Assembly (NCBI GenBank): GCA_009859145.1
Contig: VRVR01000044.1
Location: 124,001-188,000, forward strand
DNA: 64,000 nt
From: Andalucia godoyi
Lineage: Eukaryota; Discoba; Jakobea; Jakobida; Andaluciidae
Direction of reading: 5' to 3'
Part shown: piece by piece, positions 1 to 9,323 of the stretch
Numbering within the stretch: the stretch's first letter is position 1
Layout of the letters: each line of letters begins with the position of its first letter
Position numbers and translations under genes: made by a program
Notes under the pieces: model-generated
What the model was told of the DNA's origin: nothing
Databases searched by the model: none
The model's input: the letters and a program-made list of their open reading frames with translations, nothing else

Positions 1-353
1 AAGCGCCACGGCGATCATTCCATACGAAATCTTCTTCCAAAGCTCCATAGTTGCCTACTCATCATTAACCAAAAACATCAAAGTTAACATAAAATGTCAG
101 TCAGTGCAAAAGAAACACCAGAACGCTCAACACACGAGGTGAGCTTAAAAGAGAATTAAAGAAAGCTTTCAGGAAAAAAACAACAACAAAAAACAACAAG
201 ACAACCAAAAAACTGTTCGGTGTCGGTTCCTTTTCCCCCCTTTGTTTGCCATTTGAAGAATGAAAGGGATCGTACCTTGTGTTCATCGTGGGCACCGGCA
301 GAAGCGGCGGTGGATGCGAAGCGGCGAGCCTGGTTGCGGAAAGCAGCGAACAT
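1..353 (-). CDS. COX6A: Cytochrome c oxidase subunit 6a, mitochondrial (3' end beyond window)
   Basis: Two exons are visible. Exon 1 (353 down to 276, 26 codons) starts MFAAFRNQARR and is rich in Arg, Ala and Ser, as a mitochondrial presequence should be; it ends in AHDEHK. A phase-0 intron (275 to 55, donor GTACGA, acceptor TAG) follows. Exon 2 (54 to the edge) reads ATMELWKKISYGMIAVAL, matching the start of the COX6A core, where a WKK-type motif precedes the single membrane helix. COX6A is a nuclear-encoded subunit of respiratory complex IV in the inner mitochondrial membrane. The helix and C-terminus lie outside the window. The call rests on the presequence, the HDEH...WKKI pattern and consistent splice phase; another short mitochondrial membrane protein is possible but less likely. 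Confidence 0.72.
55..275 (-). other. Spliceosomal intron in COX6A
   Basis: A 221-bp phase-0 intron with donor GTACGA after codon 26 and acceptor GAGTAG. It contains A/C-rich stretches (T/G-rich on the coding strand) and has stops in frame with exon 1, so read-through is not possible. Splicing restores a COX6A-like junction. Confidence 0.68.
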
Positions 354-1235
354 GGTGAATGTGACAAACAGCAAGGAAATCAAAGACCAAAAAAAACAAC
401 AAAAAAACACAACAACATAATTAAAAAGAAGAAGAACGAGGGTTTTTGATCCATGCTTGTTTGGAGCAGACGACGATGCAAAGTTTACTGGCAGAGTGTG
501 TGTAAGGATCAATAGAACGATGAGAAAAATAGCACAGACACTGTACAGCAGGAAATTGGTTTCGAGTCCAGTTGTATTTCGCAAGTGTGTTCCACGCGTT
601 TGGCACCGGAGGGGGGGCGTGCTGCCACCACTCACCAGTACTTACATGGCTCTCCTGAGGGCCCTTGCCGCCACAGCAGGTCGCACGCCTTTTCCGCAAG
701 CTGCCGGCTACGAATTCGCAGCCCGCATTCACTAGCTGTGGTGACGCTGTTTGGACCAGCGGGACAATTTTTCGCGGATGCGACTCAAACCGCGTCTTCA
801 TACTTGAGTTTAGTTCTTTTCAAAGTTCCCACCACAACGCACTCCGCGCGCAGCCCGCAGAGCAACTCGATGTCAAGTTGTCTGTTCGGTTGCTGTTCTC
901 GTTGCAACCGAGTCCCGTTCCATTTCCATCCGTGCATTCCTCCACTATGGCCGAGTAGCCGAGCCAGGAACGGGAGGGGGGGAGGAGCCATGAATGACCA
1001 CGCCCCTTCATTTCTTCTTCTTCTTCTCATTCTTATCTTCTTCTTCTTCTGATAATGATAACAACAACAATTATTTTTATCATTATCATTATTATTACTA
1101 TAATAATAATTATTATTGTTGTTGTTGTTTCCGTTTCGAAATTACTTTGGTTGTATTGAATTTTTTGGGTTTCTTTTTTCCCAACTATTTTGCTTCGCCG
1201 TCATACCACACACCGACATTTTCTTGTTGTACAAA
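354..1235. other. Divergent intergenic region with TTC/TTA-type tracts
   Basis: This lies between the COX6A start and the start of the large C2 protein. It holds a pyrimidine-rich TTC tract and an AT-rich TTA/ATA tract at about 1013-1130. The frames that cross it (the longest 155 codons) are low-complexity or unlike any protein I know and overlap in several frames, so I call no gene. It should contain both divergent promoters. Confidence 0.6.
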
Positions 1236-4200
1236 ATGAACGAGCAATTATTGGAGCGTTGTCAACGCATGATGCTTGGAAAGCTTGCTGAACTTTGCGA
1301 CACTCATTCTTTGGCGCAGAGCAAACAGTCCGTCTCAGCAATGCTGCCTTCACAGCTCTCTTCTGCCCAAAGCGCAAATGGGCCCTTTCCGCCCTCAGAC
1401 CGAGGAGTGTTATGGCCCTTGGGACAGTTGGGTGGTGCGGACCCTTACAATGTGGCAATTGACGGATTTGAAGCGGATGAAGAAGAGCTGGCAAAACGCG
1501 TTGACGAGGCGTTCGAAGGACGAAAATCAGATATTCGCTCTCCGTTGGGAACAACACAGGAAACGGACTCGAATGAAGACGGAGATGAGGACGACGACGA
1601 GGACGACGAGGACGATAATGACGAAGATGAAGGCACAGAGAACGTTGGTGCTGATGTTGATGACGACGACGATGACGACGAGGAGGAGAACGATGAAGAA
1701 GTCCCAGACAGCGAAGAGGACAGCGGGGAGCGTGAAGGAATGGAGATAAGAGAGGATGCACGCCGAAGCGCACGTTTTCGAAATCGGAGTGGGCGCGTCA
1801 CCGAGTCTCCAGAGCTTGCATTGTCGAGGGATCCGTTATCGGATCCGAAACTGAAGGCGGCGCTGCGAAAGCGGAGGGATACGCAGGCCCGATTACAAGC
1901 TCTCATGGGGCCGTCGCCGTTGTTTCTTGATTCTAACGAACTTATCCGGGGACCGGAGGTTATGCTGCGGAAACACTCGAGTCGAGACAAACAAGAGCGT
2001 CACTCGTTCCACAGGTCGCCGCTGGATGACGCCATCTTGAAAAGCCCTGTGGAGAACGAACAAGATTACTGGGAGTTCTTGTCAGAAGATGAACAGGATG
2101 TGTACAGAGATGTTCTTGCCGTGCTTCTGTTTCCATGTGCTCGATTTGCCTCACGTGAACATCTAAATTCGTTTTTCATCTTTCGTGGCGATATTGACAT
2201 GCACGACATGGTTACTGCAGGCCATGAAAGCTACAATATTGAACTTGTACGCAGGTCGTTCAAAGTCGGTCGAGAGCGCCATGCTGCAATCGTCCGTCAG
2301 GTAGAATCGCAGTTTGAGACCATATACAGAGATCATCAGAAACGGACAATGCAAGAGAAGGCTTTTCATTCCCTCGATCCGGAATCTATCAATAGGGTGT
2401 TTGGAAGTGGAAAGAAGGATGCAGAGAGTAGAGACCGTCAACAATCGTCGAAGAACCCCGTCGTCAAAGGACTGCGCAACCTTGTTCGTGGACTCGGAAA
2501 ACGTGGCAAAATGAAGCAAAGCGATGAGGATGAGCAAGGGGACGCAGTATCGGCAATTGATTCCTCAGTCCTGCGAGAAGAGGACGAATTTATTCTGGCG
2601 AGCGACGAAGAAGAGATGAAAGGTGGCAAAGATTTATCTGCTGGCAGAGAAAGATGGTCTCTGCATTCCCAAGACAAGTCTCGAAGAAATCCAAGCGTTG
2701 TCGAGGACGAGGAATTCGAAGACTTGGACGATATTGAAGGAAGAAGACCGATCCGATCTGTATCTGAGAGAATTGGTGACACTTCGAGCCAGAGTTCGTA
2801 CACGAGTGCAGGACGAGACTCCGTGAGCGGATCTTCCTTAAAGCTGACCAGAGTGAGCAAGGAAGGTCTGCTTCGTTCATCGATATCCGTCGTCGAGCAA
2901 AAAATATCGATACTCAAGGATGCGCAACAGTCTGCGGCCGCTTCCGAAGGGCCAGACTGGAAACTGCACTCTCCGTTAGCATCGACTGATGTGAACGCAC
3001 GAGTCAATGCACCTCAGCTGGAAGAGACGTACGAAATGAAACGCGAGCGCCACTTGAAGACCATTGCTGCGGTAAAGCGAAAAGACGCAACAATCCAGCA
3101 ATCGAGGAGCGCTGGATCGGAGAGGTCTTTATTGACTGGATCATCCTTCTTGTCCGCGGATTCATTCGACTCGACGTATGTCTTTGAATCCATGATACAA
3201 AGCAGGATGCTTTGGGCGGAGATATTTCATGCGCAACTACTGCGACTGAAGCGCATGCGGCAATGGCGAAACCCGGAGCGCAAGTCTGGAATTCCGCCGG
3301 GGGCGTTTGCAACCATAATCAAATCGTCCAATGACGTGCCGATCCATGTGTCCAGGGAGCCGGCATCCGGTTCAAAGGGTTCTTCGGGGGCGTTCCATGT
3401 CGGCCACTTGTATGTGCACGTCCCTGAAGCGCGAAACTTGCTTGGGAAAAATGCGGACGGGTCGTCTGATCCGTATGTCGAGATTGTTCTGCAGAAACTG
3501 CGCGATCCAGATCAATTCCGCGGAAAGAGTGCGGATATTGAGAAAACGGTTTCGCAGGATGGCGTTTGGAAGACCATTGCGAAATGCAGAACTTGCACGG
3601 TGCGATCGAACCTCTGTCCGTCATGGGAGCACGATCATTATGTTTTTGATGTTCTGTCTTCCGATCTGAGCCATCAGAAGCTCCAACCGTCGCAAGAGTA
3701 CGTTGTTCGCCTGCAGTTCAAAGTTTGGAACGGCTCCAGAAACTCATTCCTCGGTCAGTGTTCTCGAATCGTTCCGATTCAGTTCAAGGTTCGGACGACG
3801 GGTCCGCATGATGAAGTCCAGTTGTTGCAAAAGCGATCGAAGCGGAGTCATGTACAAGGCGCAGTGAAGCTGATCTCCATGTTTCTGGCGCTTCCAGGAT
3901 TGGCTGGCGGTCAAGAATTCAGGACGGACCGCGATGCAGTGTCGACCCAAGAGTCTAAACGAGATCGTGAGCAGCGAGCAATGAAGGACATTCAAAGCAA
4001 ATCGCATGCGTACACACAAGACTATAGAATGATGCTCCCTTCCACATTCTTGTTTGACGACGCGATTAAAAATCTTGAGGTTCTCACGGACAAGTTGCTG
4101 TCGTATGAGACGTTTATGAACGCATTAGCTGCCCAGCGCCTCCCCGAGGACCTCGGAATGTACATGGCAGCTGCGCTTTCTCCGCTCTCTCTCCGAATTC

Positions 4201-7181
4201 TTGTGGAATATTGTGTGAACAGAGACATTGACCCGCTTGTTGCGCAGGTTGTGCTAGCGGAAAGGACACTCCTTTTTATCCGGGAGAACGCGGAGAAGAT
4301 CCGGAAGACAGGGAAGACAGCGCAATGGCCGATCTTAGAATTGAAAAGGATGATAGAATCCTTGTTTACGGGCCATTCCAACGCCTTCTACGAACATCAT
4401 CGTGGGCTTCGGAAGTTGAGATTAGACACAATCGGAGTTGCGATTGATGTTTTTAGTTACCTGTTGGGATCCTACTCGGTCTTTGTGATGACGGTTACGG
4501 ACTTTGGATTTCTTGTGCGTATGGTGTCGTATCTCCGTGGCCTCCCGGAGGCAGCTGTGGTGCGGCCCCATACGGCTCGTTGTGAAGAATATCTTGCGGA
4601 ATTACTCCAGCCGACAGCTACTAGCATCCTTGCGGGCGTGATCGTCCCACTGAAAACCCGAAAACTCGGAGACATCTCTGCCGAACTGTTACGAAGTGTG
4701 GTCCATCATGCGACGGAACGATTTACTCATGACTTTTTGCGGTATGGAGCATTGTCGGTATCCAGCATACCGCTGTTTCCCATTCTCGGGCGGATGCTCG
4801 CGCACTCCCTTCGATATGTTCTTCTCCATGTTTTTGAGGCACTTCACAGAGAAAGATCCCGCCAGTCCCTCGGAGCCGGAACGAACAACACTGTTGCAGA
4901 ATCGACAGTGCCGACGTCCTGCAGGATGGGAATTCCTTCGCACGGAGGAAAACGCAACGACGAAGAAGTAGAGAATGCGCTCTTGCTTTGCGTGGAACTG
5001 CACAAGTTCCAGGACGCCGTTTCGAGATTTGATGTTTTTCGGGCGAAACCAGATGTTCCTGGAGAAGATCCCCTTGCGGGTGCGTACTTGGTGAAGCCTC
5101 GACAGTCCACATCAAGCTCAACTCTGTTTCACAGCGTGAGCCGGGGATCTATTACCTCCATAGAATCATTCACGGATCTGCAGAGACTTCTTTGTGATTC
5201 TGTTACTTTAAGTAAGCCCGCGTTTCGACTGCCTCTGAGGGAAATATTCCAGATTGACGTGCATATGTTGTTCGACAGGATCCACGAGCAAGCCTTGCCC
5301 GTGACAAGACTGCTTATCACATCCACGGATGCCTCTCACCTCTTGTTTTTCACTCTTTTGGATGATATTCACGCCGTGCTCGAGAGGATTTGCAACGGAA
5401 AGCATCATGCATGCATTCTTGATGGAGAGGTCCGCGTATTCCGTGGAATTATTGCACAATTTGCAGAAGCACTGGGAGCGGAGTGCAACCTTCGGATCAC
5501 GAACATGCGCTCTGTATGGAGTCCGTTTGACGTGTACCGCACGTCGAAAGAAAAGACAGAAAGTAAGTCGGAGGACGAAGAAGAAGCACTGCTGTTCATG
5601 AAACGAGTATTCAAACGATGCGAGGCTCTGAACGAAACACAAGAGATGTGGGCTTCTTTTGCGGAAGAATTGGAAGAAATGAAAAAGATGAGTGAAACCG
5701 AAGAACTACCGAGCAAAATGGTCCTCGACAACGAATACGATGCTTGGATTAAGAATCACTGCAACATCGAGAAGATCATCTCCGAGGCCTGTAGTGATAT
5801 TCTGGAATCTTTCGGGTCGTATGTGTCTCGTTCTTATACAGCGATTCTAATTGCACTTGCTCTGGGATTTCCAGTTCCTTCAACCGTTCTAAACAAGTCT
5901 CTCTTTGTGTCATCGAGGGACATCGATCTGGTCGGCGTACTTTCTGGGATGATTACCGGCGCGACACAATCATTTTCCTCGAGCGGAAGTGCCGGTAAAA
6001 ATGGAAAGGGAAATGGTGGTGGGGGAGGGAAAAACGCAGTCGAGGGCAGCGCACGCCTCCTGCGAGACCGCCTCTCTCCTCTTGAAGAAGCGTCTGCTCG
6101 GGTTTTTGCTCGAATTCTTTTCGTGTACATGACAAAGTTGTGCACTGTCATTGAGCAGTGTTGTCCGAAATTTGCAAACAACTTGAAGAAAGCCCTGTGG
6201 GACCGAACCGAGCAAGACACGGTGTCCTTGATACTTGGGAATGGCTGTAACGGGCTGTGGGGTCCTGAGCGGTCCATGCGGGCTTCTGCGGTATCTTCGT
6301 ATCTTGCATTTTGTTTGATCCAACCCACCATTGGCCTGCGAGATTGCATGGCACTTCAGCGAGATGTTCGATATTTTGAGGATCATTCCAAAGATTCACG
6401 CCAGGGAGTAGCAGAGAATGATACCGACGATCTTCGGTCCACAGTGTCATCCAGCAGCCGTTTGTCGCGCGACTTGTTGACAGAAGAATTCATCGAGCGA
6501 TGGACTGTGGCTCGTCTCATCAATGGCCCTTCATCGATACCGTCGTCATCCGGGAGCAATAACAATCACGGGGCTAACAACAATCTTGACGGTAGTAGGG
6601 GTAGTGGTGGTAGTGCGAAGGAGGATCATAGTGATGACGCCGCCGATCTGCCTTCCCCGGACCCAGGTGCATTTTTGTCGCTGGATGATATTCGTCCTTG
6701 GTTCATGGCTGCACGTCGTTTCTATGCCCTCGCATGCTCTCCGTCTGCAGTGCTTGTGTCGATTGTCGCATCTTCGAATCCGCAAGATGCCGTGCAGAAT
6801 GGGAATCCCTCCGAGCCTGTCCGCGTTGCGCTGCAGAACGACAGCCAGGACTCGTTTCGCCAAGAACAGTTTGATTCGCTGCTGCTGTTGACCGCAAGAG
6901 GCCACGAAATTCCACTTCCAAAATCCGTGTACGGAATGGAGCATGCCTTTGCAAAAGCCCGACGTGGATTTCCACTGTCCAGTGCTTCGTCGGAGCATGG
7001 GACAAAGCGACGATCATTCAACCCATTTGCAAGCTGCGGCGGCTCGTCTGCAGAGTCCTCGTACAAGAAGCGTGTTGAAGAAGAACACAAGGTAGCCAAG
7101 CGGGCCATGCGAGAGTGGGCATCTTCGCCACAAATCGTCGAAGCTCGGAAAATGTTGGAAGAGTATCGACGCAGCCTGTAA
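1236..7181 (+). CDS. Large C2-domain protein, possibly Munc13/BAIAP3-like
   Basis: One uninterrupted frame of 1981 residues. I start it at the ATG at 1236 (MNEQLLERCQRMM); the frame is open upstream, but that stretch translates an AT-rich leader. Residues 108-168 are almost pure Asp/Glu. Residues about 720-855 form a C2 domain with the Ca-binding-loop style motif ARNLLGKNADGSSDPYVEI, suggesting calcium or phospholipid binding. The helical region from about 950 to 1720 lies where the MUN domain sits in Munc13/BAIAP3/PATROL1 relatives, and it is broken by a Gly/Lys-rich insert near 1590 (GKGNGGGGGK). If the MUN assignment holds, the protein would prime SNARE-dependent vesicle fusion at membranes. 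The C2 call is secure; the Munc13 relation is inference from layout and needs a profile search. Confidence 0.85.
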   Translation: MNEQLLERCQRMMLGKLAELCDTHSLAQSKQSVSAMLPSQLSSAQSANGPFPPSDRGVLWPLGQLGGADPYNVAIDGFEADEEELAKRVDEAFEGRKSDIRSPLGTTQETDSNEDGDEDDDEDDEDDNDEDEGTENVGADVDDDDDDDEEENDEEVPDSEEDSGEREGMEIREDARRSARFRNRSGRVTESPELALSRDPLSDPKLKAALRKRRDTQARLQALMGPSPLFLDSNELIRGPEVMLRKHSSRDKQERHSFHRSPLDDAILKSPVENEQDYWEFLSEDEQDVYRDVLAVLLFPCARFASREHLNSFFIFRGDIDMHDMVTAGHESYNIELVRRSFKVGRERHAAIVRQVESQFETIYRDHQKRTMQEKAFHSLDPESINRVFGSGKKDAESRDRQQSSKNPVVKGLRNLVRGLGKRGKMKQSDEDEQGDAVSAIDSSVLREEDEFILASDEEEMKGGKDLSAGRERWSLHSQDKSRRNPSVVEDEEFEDLDDIEGRRPIRSVSERIGDTSSQSSYTSAGRDSVSGSSLKLTRVSKEGLLRSSISVVEQKISILKDAQQSAAASEGPDWKLHSPLASTDVNARVNAPQLEETYEMKRERHLKTIAAVKRKDATIQQSRSAGSERSLLTGSSFLSADSFDSTYVFESMIQSRMLWAEIFHAQLLRLKRMRQWRNPERKSGIPPGAFATIIKSSNDVPIHVSREPASGSKGSSGAFHVGHLYVHVPEARNLLGKNADGSSDPYVEIVLQKLRDPDQFRGKSADIEKTVSQDGVWKTIAKCRTCTVRSNLCPSWEHDHYVFDVLSSDLSHQKLQPSQEYVVRLQFKVWNGSRNSFLGQCSRIVPIQFKVRTTGPHDEVQLLQKRSKRSHVQGAVKLISMFLALPGLAGGQEFRTDRDAVSTQESKRDREQRAMKDIQSKSHAYTQDYRMMLPSTFLFDDAIKNLEVLTDKLLSYETFMNALAAQRLPEDLGMYMAAALSPLSLRILVEYCVNRDIDPLVAQVVLAERTLLFIRENAEKIRKTGKTAQWPILELKRMIESLFTGHSNAFYEHHRGLRKLRLDTIGVAIDVFSYLLGSYSVFVMTVTDFGFLVRMVSYLRGLPEAAVVRPHTARCEEYLAELLQPTATSILAGVIVPLKTRKLGDISAELLRSVVHHATERFTHDFLRYGALSVSSIPLFPILGRMLAHSLRYVLLHVFEALHRERSRQSLGAGTNNTVAESTVPTSCRMGIPSHGGKRNDEEVENALLLCVELHKFQDAVSRFDVFRAKPDVPGEDPLAGAYLVKPRQSTSSSTLFHSVSRGSITSIESFTDLQRLLCDSVTLSKPAFRLPLREIFQIDVHMLFDRIHEQALPVTRLLITSTDASHLLFFTLLDDIHAVLERICNGKHHACILDGEVRVFRGIIAQFAEALGAECNLRITNMRSVWSPFDVYRTSKEKTESKSEDEEEALLFMKRVFKRCEALNETQEMWASFAEELEEMKKMSETEELPSKMVLDNEYDAWIKNHCNIEKIISEACSDILESFGSYVSRSYTAILIALALGFPVPSTVLNKSLFVSSRDIDLVGVLSGMITGATQSFSSSGSAGKNGKGNGGGGGKNAVEGSARLLRDRLSPLEEASARVFARILFVYMTKLCTVIEQCCPKFANNLKKALWDRTEQDTVSLILGNGCNGLWGPERSMRASAVSSYLAFCLIQPTIGLRDCMALQRDVRYFEDHSKDSRQGVAENDTDDLRSTVSSSSRLSRDLLTEEFIERWTVARLINGPSSIPSSSGSNNNHGANNNLDGSRGSGGSAKEDHSDDAADLPSPDPGAFLSLDDIRPWFMAARRFYALACSPSAVLVSIVASSNPQDAVQNGNPSEPVRVALQNDSQDSFRQEQFDSLLLLTARGHEIPLPKSVYGMEHAFAKARRGFPLSSASSEHGTKRRSFNPFASCGGSSAESSYKKRVEEEHKVAKRAMREWASSPQIVEARKMLEEYRRSL

Positions 7182-7268
7182 ACCACAATGACCATGATTA
7201 CACGTAAGATTTCGATTTCCCCTCTTCTTCCATTTCCACATCTTCTCCTCTCCTTGTCCTTGACCCCA

Positions 7269-7739
7269 CTACGAAAAAGAAATCCCGCTGGTCCGCTGAA
7301 ATTCAATGGCGCGCTGGATTGAAAGTGCTACAATGCGGTGTGGATTGTACGCGAATGAAAACGGCCAGAGAAACTGCGACGGATAGACGGCAATGAGCGA
7401 GACTACAAGCATTGCGAATTTCCAAAACTCATTTCGGATCCGCAGAAGGGACAGCTGCGATCGATACGTCGGAGTAATTGTAAATGCGCCATTCGGATTC
7501 TGAATAGGTCGCATCAAATAATGCTTGGTCCAGTCCGGAGAAGCAAGAGCAGCAGCACGTGGAGAAGAAGAAGAAGAAGACGGAGGAGGAGAGGCATCGC
7601 GCGACACCCGTGGAATTTCCAGCATCACCTGTTCCTTGGCCATCGAAGGATCGCCTCGCTGTGAACCGCCATCACGCTTTATGTATCGACGCGCAATCGC
7701 CAACACCCGGCTTTTTTCTTTGTCCATCCCGTCGTTCAT
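7269..7739 (-). CDS. Small single-span membrane protein of unknown function
   Basis: A 156-residue frame beginning at an ATG (MNDGMDKEKSRVL). After a Pro/Ser-rich stretch, residues about 65-155 look structured: a charged segment (SPDWTKHYLMRPIQNPNG), then LRIRNEFWKF leading into a hydrophobic span around FAMLVVSLIAVYPSQFLWPF and an amphipathic tail. The shape resembles small accessory subunits of mitochondrial inner-membrane complexes, but I recognise no family. It is convergent with the large C2 gene (87 bp between stops) and divergent from the methyltransferase gene. A second in-frame Met at MAKEQVM could be the start. Codon usage is like its neighbours, which supports a real gene. Confidence 0.6.
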   Translation of the reverse strand: MNDGMDKEKSRVLAIARRYIKRDGGSQRGDPSMAKEQVMLEIPRVSRDASPPPSSSSSSPRAAALASPDWTKHYLMRPIQNPNGAFTITPTYRSQLSLLRIRNEFWKFAMLVVSLIAVYPSQFLWPFSFAYNPHRIVALSIQRAIEFQRTSGISFS

Positions 7740-7975
7740 ACCGTATGCTGATCGACAATTAACAGAGAAGAAGAAGAATGCAGCAACGTGCGTCGTGCAT
7801 CGGTATTCGCGGCTTGCGGCGTGCGAAAGGCTTGATATGGTACTTTCGGGGGGTGTTCTGCCGGATCTTCAAAAACGATGTTTTGGCGAGCGGCATGTGG
7901 ACAACCAAACAGCAAGCAGCACGCTGCAGGAAACAAGGGCATTTTGCATTTGATGATCGGCGAGGTTCCTGATGA

Positions 7976-9193
7976 ATGACTACTTTCTCCATGTGCCTCT
8001 TGCTTCCGCTTCTTCTTGTGGTTTCTGTGCTGTCTGTGCTTCTCTTGTTGTGCAATCGCACCCGTCGTCCCCAATGCCCGGGAAAAGCCGGACAGAGAGG
8101 GCCGTCGGCCACATCGGGTCTTTCACACCTTGCGCTCCATCATCACACACTTCATAAGAACACGAACACGAACCCGGACACGGACACGGACACAGACAGT
8201 CCGTCGTGGGTGAATCTTGGTCTGTGGTCCACCGCCTCCGGTGCGCAACACCAGCAGTCGTACGCACAGGCTTGCGAGGCGCTTGCGCTGTATCTGGGCG
8301 CGCAGTGCGGGCTGTCCCTTTCCACGTCCGCGTCATCGACCTCGCCATTCGTTGATCCTTGTGGATCGCGTCGCCGTCGCCGTCGTGAGAATGTGCATGT
8401 GTGGGAAGTGGCATGCGGCTGCGGCGACTCGCTGTGGACGTGGCATCGATCGTTTGGAATCCCGTGGTCTCACATCCACGCCTCCACTCTATCCAACACC
8501 CAACACTCGTTTCTCCTCTCGAAGCTCAGCCGGTACTTCTCTCGCCACCGCCTCTCTGACGAAAACGATCGACCGACGGTGGTCCAGTCGGATGCAGCAC
8601 GCTTCTATTCCACATTTGAATCACTTCAAGCTCAAAATCGCGCGAATGGGGAGGATGACGAAGGTGGACTCAATATCGTGATTGCGCTGGACTGCGCCTA
8701 CCACTTTACTCCATCGCGATACGACTTTTTCCGGGCATCGTCGCGCTTCTTTTTTGGTCCTTCTTCCTCTGCGTTGTCTTCGGTCCCGTCGCGTCAACGC
8801 TTGCGAATAGGCCTGGTCGATCTGGTCCTTTCTAGCCCGTCCTCTGGTTGCTGGTGGAGAGAATGGGTGGTGTGTGCGGCGTGTCAAGCTTGTTCCATTC
8901 CGCGATGCAACATGCGCACACTGTCTGCCTACCGTGCGGATCTGCAGTCATGTGGCTTTAGCAGTGTGCACAGCTGCGAGCAGATTGGGCAGCACGTGTT
9001 TTACGGATTCATGCGGTTCACGGCCGCCTCCTGCTGGGAAATGCTGCAGTCCATGAAACTCGCGCAGGCAGCCAGAACTGTGCCGTTCGCTTGCGCAGCG
9101 CTCGTCTTTTGGACTCTCTGGAAAACCAGCTTCATCGACATGGTGTGCATCGTCGCCGATCGTACGCCCGAAGCGAAGGACACGACCGCTTGA
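7976..9193 (+). CDS. Membrane-anchored SAM-dependent methyltransferase-like protein
   Basis: A 405-residue frame. The N-terminus (MTTFSMCLLLPLLLVVSVLSVLLLL) is a strong signal-anchor, followed by a linker with Asn/Thr/Asp repeats. From about residue 140 it carries class I methyltransferase features: VWEVACGCGDSLWTW as the glycine-rich SAM loop (motif I), a post-I acidic region, and VIALDCAYHFTPSRYDFF in the position of the motif IV substrate loop, as in small-molecule methyltransferases of the Erg6/UbiE type. Substrate cannot be read from sequence. A short upstream ATG at 7972 is out of frame. The methyltransferase fold is likely; the exact family is not known. Confidence 0.7.
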   Translation: MTTFSMCLLLPLLLVVSVLSVLLLLCNRTRRPQCPGKAGQRGPSATSGLSHLALHHHTLHKNTNTNPDTDTDTDSPSWVNLGLWSTASGAQHQQSYAQACEALALYLGAQCGLSLSTSASSTSPFVDPCGSRRRRRRENVHVWEVACGCGDSLWTWHRSFGIPWSHIHASTLSNTQHSFLLSKLSRYFSRHRLSDENDRPTVVQSDAARFYSTFESLQAQNRANGEDDEGGLNIVIALDCAYHFTPSRYDFFRASSRFFFGPSSSALSSVPSRQRLRIGLVDLVLSSPSSGCWWREWVVCAACQACSIPRCNMRTLSAYRADLQSCGFSSVHSCEQIGQHVFYGFMRFTAASCWEMLQSMKLAQAARTVPFACAALVFWTLWKTSFIDMVCIVADRTPEAKDTTA

Positions 9194-9323
9194 GTTTGAT
9201 GCGATGCGGGTTTTCTTCTTCCCCCTTTTCTTTCTGCGCGTCTCTTCTCTTCGCTGTTCTTTCCCCTTTATCTTTTCAATTTTCTCTTCCTGTTTTTTCT
9301 TTCTTCAATATTAAGTATGGACA

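Noticed and set aside
1445-1990. 181-codon minus-strand frame rich in Ser
   Set aside because: It is the antisense of the acidic repeat in the large C2 protein.
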